From Sphingobacterium griseoflavum (lineage in GTDB: Bacteria > Bacteroidota > Bacteroidia > Sphingobacteriales > Sphingobacteriaceae): a DNA stretch of 64,000 nt. Below the pieces are notes generated by a model. That model had not been told where the DNA came from. It did no database searches and saw only the letters and a list, made by a program, of their open reading frames with translations. Shown here piece by piece: positions 62,343-64,000 of the stretch. The translations under genes and the position numbers were made by a program. The stretch covers positions 186,001-250,000 of the forward strand of contig NZ_BNAF01000003.1 in the NCBI RefSeq assembly GCF_014653155.1. Direction: 5' to 3'. The first letter of the stretch is position 1. Every line of letters starts with the position of its first letter.

Positions 62343-63002
62343 TTAAATAACTTCCTTTTTAGCACTTATTTTTTCTTTAATAAGCCCAAATATGATGGGC
62401 AGTATAGATACCAAAATAATCCCGATAACTACTTTTTCGAAATTATCGCGTATCCATGGAATATTACCGAGGAAATAACCCGCCAAGGTAATACCTACAA
62501 CCCATAGTACACCGCCCACAAGATTATAGGTCAAGAAGATGGCATATTTCATTTTTCCGACACCAGCAACGAATGGAGCAAACGTACGGACAATAGGCAC
62601 AAAACGTGCTATAATAATGGTTTGCGGACCGTGTTTTGCGTAGAATCCATGTGTCTTTACAATATATTCCGGCTTGACCAATTGCTTGCCAAAGAGCCGA
62701 AGCTTCACAAATTTATCCCCCGCATATTTACCAATAAGGTAATTGCAGGCATCACCTAGCACAGCGGCAACCAACATTAAGACAATACTGGTCCAAATAT
62801 CCAACATCCCTTGGGCAGCAAACATCCCCGTAGCAAAAAGAAGGGAATCTCCCGGCAGAAAGGGCATAATGACCAAACCGGTCTCTACGAAAATAATTAG
62901 AAACAAGATCAGGTACACCCAATAATGATACTCGGTAATAAGTGTTGCCAAATGATCATCTATATGTAAGATGAAATCAATGACTGCATAAATAACATCC
63001 AC
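62343..63002 (-). CDS. DedA-family membrane protein
   Basis: The 219-residue membrane protein has several hydrophobic segments and the SNARE-associated-Golgi/DedA features FVETGLVIMPFLPGDSLLFATG (about 38-59, glutamate and GDSLLF) and ARFVPIVRTFAPFVAG (about 131-146). DedA proteins are linked to lipid or proton transport across the membrane. It lies 11 bases upstream of the dnaN stop on the same strand as dnaN. Confidence 0.93.
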   Translation of the reverse strand: MDVIYAVIDFILHIDDHLATLITEYHYWVYLILFLIIFVETGLVIMPFLPGDSLLFATGMFAAQGMLDIWTSIVLMLVAAVLGDACNYLIGKYAGDKFVKLRLFGKQLVKPEYIVKTHGFYAKHGPQTIIIARFVPIVRTFAPFVAGVGKMKYAIFLTYNLVGGVLWVVGITLAGYFLGNIPWIRDNFEKVVIGIILVSILPIIFGLIKEKISAKKEVI

Positions 63003-63013
63003 AATAGGAGGGG

Positions 63014-64000
63014 TTAGATATTGTTCAACATAACCGGCATAACGAGCATCAAAATATCCTCATTATCTTCTTTGATTGCAGGAATCAATAAACCTGCCCT
63101 ATTTGGTGTGCTCATTTCGATGACCACTTCGCTAGCGCTCAAGTTATTCAACATCTCTACTAGAAACTTGGCATTAAAACCTATTTCCATATCCTGTCCT
63201 TCAAACTGGCAGCTCAAGCGTTCGTGCGCCTCATTGGAGAAATCCAAATCTTCTGCAGAGATATGAAGTTCGCTTCCTGAAATCTTTAACCTTACCTGAT
63301 GCGTCGTCTTATTTGCAAATATAACCACGCGACGAAGGGTGTTTAGAAACAATAAACGATCTACCGTTAATTTATTTGGATTCACCTGTGGTATAACCGC
63401 CTCATAGTCTGGGTAACGCTCGTCGATTAAACGACAGATCAAATGGATATTTGCGAATTGAAAGAATGCGTTGGTATTGTTATACTCGATGGAAACTACG
63501 GTATCGTCCGAGGGCAAAGACGATTTCAATAAAGTCAATGCTTTTTTCGGCAGGATCAGCGACGTCGGTTTTTCGGAACTAACATCGGTGCGGCGATAGC
63601 GAACTAATTTGTGTGCATCGGTAGATACAAAAGTAATTCCCTGCTCTGCCAGCTGAACCAGTACCCCAGACATGGCCGGACGAAGCTCGTCGTTGCTAAC
63701 CGCAAAAATTGTTTTATTAATAGCCTCCGAAAGGATAGACGCCCCCAATGTAACGGTAGCGACATTATCCACTACGGGAATTTTCGGAAAGTCATCTGCG
63801 TTTTCGCCACTCAATTTATATTTCCCGTCGCCGGCGCTGATTTCAATAGCCAAGGTACTGGTATCGACAGAAAAAGCTACGGGCTGATCAGGAAGAGTCT
63901 TCAATGTTTCGATCAATATTTTAGACGGCATAGCTACACGTCCCTCTTCTTTGGCTTCGATCTGTAAGGATGTCACCATACTCGTTTGTAGATCAGTCGC
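63014..64000 (-). CDS. dnaN: DNA polymerase III beta subunit, sliding clamp (partial, N-terminus off the window)
   Basis: The frame is open to the right edge, where it reads ATDLQTSMVTSLQIEA in register, so the first residues (about 45) lie beyond. The clamp pattern is clear: VAMPSKILIETLKTLP, AGISFAI-like KTIFAVSNDELRPAMSGVLV, FVSTDAHKLVRYRR and LLIPAIKEDNEDILMLVMPVML at the end. It encircles DNA and holds the polymerase. The DedA gene follows after 11 bases. Confidence 0.96.
   Translation of the reverse strand, partial: ATDLQTSMVTSLQIEAKEEGRVAMPSKILIETLKTLPDQPVAFSVDTSTLAIEISAGDGKYKLSGENADDFPKIPVVDNVATVTLGASILSEAINKTIFAVSNDELRPAMSGVLVQLAEQGITFVSTDAHKLVRYRRTDVSSEKPTSLILPKKALTLLKSSLPSDDTVVSIEYNNTNAFFQFANIHLICRLIDERYPDYEAVIPQVNPNKLTVDRLLFLNTLRRVVIFANKTTHQVRLKISGSELHISAEDLDFSNEAHERLSCQFEGQDMEIGFNAKFLVEMLNNLSASEVVIEMSTPNRAGLLIPAIKEDNEDILMLVMPVMLNNI

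Overview
The window reads as a chromosome segment of a Bacteroidota bacterium, most likely Sphingobacteriaceae (Sphingobacterium or a close relative). The grounds are the gene families (BshC, futalosine-type MqnD, DUF4295 next to L28/L33, GcvP, IntDOT-like integrase, SIMPL, CtlX), the absence of strong Shine-Dalgarno sites, and promoters of the Bacteroidota type (TTTG, 19 bases, TAnnTTTG), seen best ahead of hicA. No organism name can be proven from sequence alone.

Layout. 1-932: a tight minus-strand run of DUF4385, a 47-residue DUF2256 zinc-binding protein and a 2'-5' RNA ligase-like protein cut by the left edge. 1077-5829: minus-strand genes for a secreted DUF4350-like protein, a secreted beta-repeat protein, a membrane-anchored AraC regulator and a membrane-anchored serine beta-lactamase-fold hydrolase. 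5943-16400: an accessory island with a relaxase fragment, hicAB, an XRE regulator, a sigma-factor gene overlapping a nuclease-dead Cas12f-like gene, a RadC/JAB gene, a membrane coiled-coil protein, an AbiJ-like HEPN protein, an unassigned overlapping gene pair, and an IntDOT-like tyrosine recombinase close to the 3' end of tRNA-Glu. 16574-64000: core genome with purD, a macroglobulin/plug protein, exbD, a fatty-acid gene pair, a phosphohexomutase, gcvP, two amidinotransferase-fold hydrolases, bshC, rimO-ftsY-DUF4295-rpmG-rpmB, recO, cspA, gcvT, a glutamate-type dehydrogenase, secA, mqnD, surE, kduI-kduD, yicC-gmk-nadD and a dnaN cut by the right edge.

The outstanding feature is the pair at 8052-9969. 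The first gene encodes a 292-residue sigma-70-family protein with a sigma-2 region and two sigma-4-like regions. The second overlaps it by 41 bases and encodes a 359-residue protein that aligns by eye with Cas12f/TnpB through the WED/REC part, the basic GGHGRKKK stretch and the helix after RuvC-II. It lacks the RuvC-I Asp and the RuvC-II Glu, and it stops before the zinc ribbon and RuvC-III. This is the expected form of an RNA-guided transcription-activation module, in which a dead Cas12f carries a sigma factor to a target. Here it rides on a mobile island. The 276 untranslated bases after it, closed by a terminator, are the best place to look for a guide RNA.

The island also looks like a defence or stability cargo region: a toxin-antitoxin pair, a HEPN protein and an unassigned two-gene operon with a four-helix membrane protein. 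Its left end was not found. The core region is ordinary apart from a degenerate 16-17 base tandem repeat at 27322-27494 and several perfect bidirectional terminators that overlap the stop codons of convergent genes.
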